Below the pieces are notes generated by a model that saw only the letters and a program-made list of their open reading frames with translations, did no database searches and had not been told where the DNA came from. Below are positions 6,097-7,779 of a stretch of DNA of 7,779 nucleotides, piece by piece. The translations under genes were made by a program, and so were the position numbers. The DNA is from Bacteroidales bacterium (GTDB lineage Bacteria > Bacteroidota > Bacteroidia > Bacteroidales > UBA10428). The DNA is taken from assembly GCA_030626465.1 (NCBI GenBank), contig DAOUOU010000131.1, positions 1 through 7,779 on the forward strand, given 5' to 3'. How positions within the stretch are numbered: the first letter of the stretch is position 1; each line of letters starts with the position of its first letter.

Positions 6097-6345
6097 TTAA
6101 TCTTTTTCTTTTTTCAGAAGTTTTTCTTCCAGCTCCTCGATTTTTTCTTTTTTCCTGATGATAGATGGCAATGAGAAAAGTACACCGAGAATAGCTCCGA
6201 TAAAGAGTACGGAAGTAATTATCAATGCTGCTGAGCTGTTAATGAGCCAAAAGAAAAGCTTTACAGTAATTGGATCTGAATTTTGCAAGGCAAATACAAC
6301 AATAATCAGAGCCAGGAGAAGAGCAAAAATAAGGCTGCGTTGCAT
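6097..6345 (-). CDS. Small LapA-domain (DUF1049) inner-membrane protein
   Basis: With the start at 6345 the product has 82 residues: membrane segment one (about 4-20), the family motif FALQNSDPITVKLFFW (18-33), membrane segment two (about 37-59), then a charged, coiled-coil-like tail KKEKIEELEEKLLKKEKD. This is the LapA domain layout, a family tied in enterobacteria to lipopolysaccharide assembly; its job in Bacteroidota is not established. A longer frame begins at 6384 and would add 13 residues and overlap apt by 35 bases. I prefer 6345 because the ATG then sits four bases after the apt stop and the protein opens MQRSLIFALLLAL, the usual family beginning. It is probably translated from the apt transcript. 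The 3' end meets gpmI head-on with a two-base gap. Confidence 0.85.
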   Translation of the reverse strand: MQRSLIFALLLALIIVVFALQNSDPITVKLFFWLINSSAALIITSVLFIGAILGVLFSLPSIIRKKEKIEELEEKLLKKEKD

Positions 6346-6349
6346 GGGT

Positions 6350-6889
6350 TTAAGTTTTAAAATGAATAAGACTGCTAATTTCATAATTTTTAAGAACTCG
6401 TCTGCCGTTTAAAAAATCAAGTTCGCATAAAAAGTTAAGATAGATTTTCTTTAAACTGAATTTGCTCAACAGATCAATTGCTGCTATGGCAGTTCCTCCG
6501 GTAGCCAGGAGATCGTCATGAAGGAGAATAATATCCTCATTATTTAAAGCGTCTCTGTGCATTTCAATGCCATCACTTCCATACTCCAGGGCATAATTAA
6601 CCGAGAATGTATCAGCCGGCAATCTTCCTGCTTTTCTTATTGGAACAAATCCGGCACCAATTTTAGCTGCAATTGCACCACCCAAAATGAAACCTCTGGA
6701 TTCAATGCAAACCATTTTTGTAATATTGCAGTTCTTATAGATATCTGCAATGGTATCAACCAGAAATGAAAAAAGCTCTGGTTGTTTGAGCACGGTAGTG
6801 ATATCTTTAAACTGAATTCCTGGTCTGGGAAAATCGGGGACATTTCGTATTTGTTCTTTTATTGTTTCAAGGGTTATTTCCTGAACCAT
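6350..6889 (-). CDS. apt: Adenine phosphoribosyltransferase
   Basis: This cytoplasmic purine-salvage enzyme joins adenine and PRPP to give AMP and pyrophosphate. The 179 residues are the usual length. Motifs in order: the N-terminal VPDFPRPGIQFKDIT (17-31), ESRGF (63-67), the adenine-side hood FVPIRKAGRLP (81-91), YALEYG (99-104), and the PRPP-binding loop ILLHDDLLATGGTA (121-134) with the paired aspartates 125 and 126. The ATG at 6889 gives the standard family beginning and has an A-rich leader (AGAAAAG) just upstream, without a Shine-Dalgarno sequence. A candidate promoter lies about 30 bases upstream, overlapping the terminator of the preceding gene. The LapA-domain gene follows after four bases and should share its transcript; there is no obvious functional link between the two. 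Confidence 0.97.
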   Translation of the reverse strand: MVQEITLETIKEQIRNVPDFPRPGIQFKDITTVLKQPELFSFLVDTIADIYKNCNITKMVCIESRGFILGGAIAAKIGAGFVPIRKAGRLPADTFSVNYALEYGSDGIEMHRDALNNEDIILLHDDLLATGGTAIAAIDLLSKFSLKKIYLNFLCELDFLNGRRVLKNYEISSLIHFKT

Positions 6890-6917
6890 CTTTTCTGATT
6901 TATGAGGAATACTACCG

Positions 6918-6948
6918 TAAAACTAGCATTTTTATAAATGCTAATCAA
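6918..6948 (-). promoter_or_regulatory. apt: Candidate apt promoter with a hairpin in its spacer
   Basis: On the minus strand TTG (6946-6948), a 20-base spacer and TAGTTTTA (6918-6925) fit the Bacteroidota promoter with one mismatch in the -7 element (final A for G). Transcription would start about 20 bases before the apt ATG. The spacer is largely the hairpin that appears to end the upstream PagL-like gene, so the two signals share the same bases. Confidence 0.4.
6924..6943 (-). terminator. Probable terminator of the PagL-like gene
   Basis: TAGCATTT at 6924-6931 and AAATGCTA at 6936-6943 form a perfect 8-bp stem with a 4-base loop. On the minus strand the stem is followed by GTTTTACGG, a short T-tract. 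It starts about 30 bases after the stop codon of the PagL-like gene. The stem is AT-rich, so termination may be partial, with some read-through into apt. Confidence 0.55.
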
Positions 6949-6973
6949 TGCTGCTTCTCTTCTTATGTTTTGT

Positions 6974-7779
6974 TCAGAAGGAAACACCTGCTCTGAAATC
7001 CATAAAGTCGGCTACATGTCGGTGGGCTTTAATATTAAACCCAAAGAAGAGCTTCTTATTTATGTGAAAAGTCAAACCGTATCGTTCATATACAGGATCC
7101 ATTCGCTTGTAGGGAGAGTAAAAGTAGGCTCCAATCTGGATTGAAAAGATAAATCTCCCGATTAACAACTCATGACCTAAAAGAGCTGCAGCATATCGAT
7201 GATCCTGAAATTCGCCATCCTGAAGCAATTCCAGTCTTTCTATTTCATGTTTATCTGCCAGATCAGAAGTGCCTTCCAGGGCAAGTGACAGCGCACTTAA
7301 CCTTCCTATAACGCGACTTATTCCTGTTGTGATTCCATAAACAAGATAATGCTCATTTCCTTTAATATCTGTTTTACTGCTCGCAAATGCCACAATATCG
7401 TATCGCCACTTTTTCGGGTGTAAGTCGAGCGTGTCATTCTTAAGCCTTCTTATGTACGGCTGAGGTTTGATATTGTAATCAATACCAATGTTAATGGAGG
7501 GAAAATTTATGCCCCTGTTCGGATTTTTTATCCCGCCATTTGATATATGGTTGTATGAAGCAGAAAACCTGATAGTTGTATACTCTTTTATGCGATAATT
7601 GAGAGAGGCATTTAACAAAGCGATAAAGCTAAGACGGGAACTATAAAAAGTATTTTGCGGATTAGTAATTTCATCGTATACTTTGTCCATAAAGGCAGGC
7701 CCCATACCAAAACGAAATGAACCGTGCAGTTTGTTCTCTCCTGCAAGAAGAGGTTCAATAAAAGCATATACAGAGTACG
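6974..7779 (-). CDS. PagL-like lipid A deacylase / acyloxyacyl hydrolase, C-terminal part (runs off right edge)
   Basis: The frame is open from the TGA at 6974-6976 to the right edge, giving 267 residues without the true start. The first Met in view (7705) is internal, because the frame continues upstream as EPLLAGENKLHGSFRFG, which belongs to the same barrel. The PagL hallmark is YNHISNGGIKNPNRGIN: His (codon 7547-7549), any residue, Ser (7541-7543), Asn, and then PN.G.N. PagL enzymes sit in the outer membrane and remove the 3-O-acyl chain of lipid A by a His-Ser pair, and Bacteroidota members are annotated as acyloxyacyl hydrolases. In Pseudomonas PagL a Glu lies 12 residues after the Ser; here that position is Asn. 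Alternating aromatic strands continue to a terminal GVSF with a final Phe. The protein is longer than the roughly 170-residue classical PagL. Transcription probably ends at the hairpin at 6924-6943. Confidence 0.82.
   Translation of the reverse strand, partial: YSVYAFIEPLLAGENKLHGSFRFGMGPAFMDKVYDEITNPQNTFYSSRLSFIALLNASLNYRIKEYTTIRFSASYNHISNGGIKNPNRGINFPSINIGIDYNIKPQPYIRRLKNDTLDLHPKKWRYDIVAFASSKTDIKGNEHYLVYGITTGISRVIGRLSALSLALEGTSDLADKHEIERLELLQDGEFQDHRYAAALLGHELLIGRFIFSIQIGAYFYSPYKRMDPVYERYGLTFHINKKLFFGFNIKAHRHVADFMDFRAGVSF

Noticed and set aside
6085..6101. An AT-only hairpin (ATTAAT twice) at the gpmI / LapA junction, followed by T-rich sequence on the plus strand.
   Set aside because: Six A-T pairs without any G-C pair is too weak to call a terminator, and the T-rich stretch is coding sequence of the LapA-domain gene.
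6346..6384. An N-terminal extension of 13 residues on the LapA-domain protein.
   Set aside because: It would overlap apt by 35 bases; the Met at 6345 gives the typical family beginning and a four-base gap.
6938..7144. A 68-codon plus-strand frame at the 3' end of the PagL-like gene.
   Set aside because: It begins within the terminator hairpin and is antisense to conserved barrel strands.

Overview
The window looks like an ordinary chromosomal stretch from a member of the Bacteroidota. The evidence is the gene content: a TonB-dependent receptor with a carboxypeptidase-regulatory-like N-terminal domain, the DUF6452/DUF6048 pair, DUF4136 and DUF5777 family sequences, and a PagL-like deacylase. 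Start codons are preceded by A/T-rich leaders without clear Shine-Dalgarno sequences. One promoter, ahead of the phosphoglycerate mutase gene, matches the Bacteroidota consensus (TTTG, 19 nt, TAnnTTTG) exactly. The DNA is AT-rich throughout. No tRNA, rRNA, CRISPR array, insertion sequence or phage gene was seen.

Layout from left to right. Positions 1-209 (minus) hold the start of a DUF4136-type lipoprotein that runs off the left edge. Positions 339-2708 (minus) encode a complete TonB-dependent receptor without a SusD partner. Positions 2709-3015 carry no intact gene; they hold two adjacent inverted repeats and, on the plus strand, the last 50 codons of a decayed DUF5777-type beta-barrel gene. 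Positions 3016-4339 (minus) are a two-gene, overlapping operon: a DUF6452 lipoprotein followed by a DUF6048 outer-membrane protein. The lipoprotein contains an exact-period run of five 10-residue repeats. Positions 4340-4579 are a divergent control region with two inverted repeats and a strong promoter. Positions 4580-6094 (plus) encode gpmI, the cofactor-independent phosphoglycerate mutase of glycolysis. Positions 6097-6889 (minus) are apt followed by a small LapA-domain membrane protein. Positions 6974-7779 (minus) are the C-terminal part of a PagL-like lipid A deacylase that runs off the right edge.

The genes do not form one pathway. Housekeeping metabolism (gpmI, apt) is interleaved with envelope proteins (receptor, lipoproteins, two small barrels, LapA-like protein). 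The only tight partnerships visible are DUF6452-DUF6048 (29-nt overlap) and apt-LapA (4-nt gap with the preferred start). I see no convincing new biological system. The points most worth a second look are the 10-residue repeat array in the DUF6452 lipoprotein, the DUF5777 gene fossil, and the inverted repeats in the two control regions.
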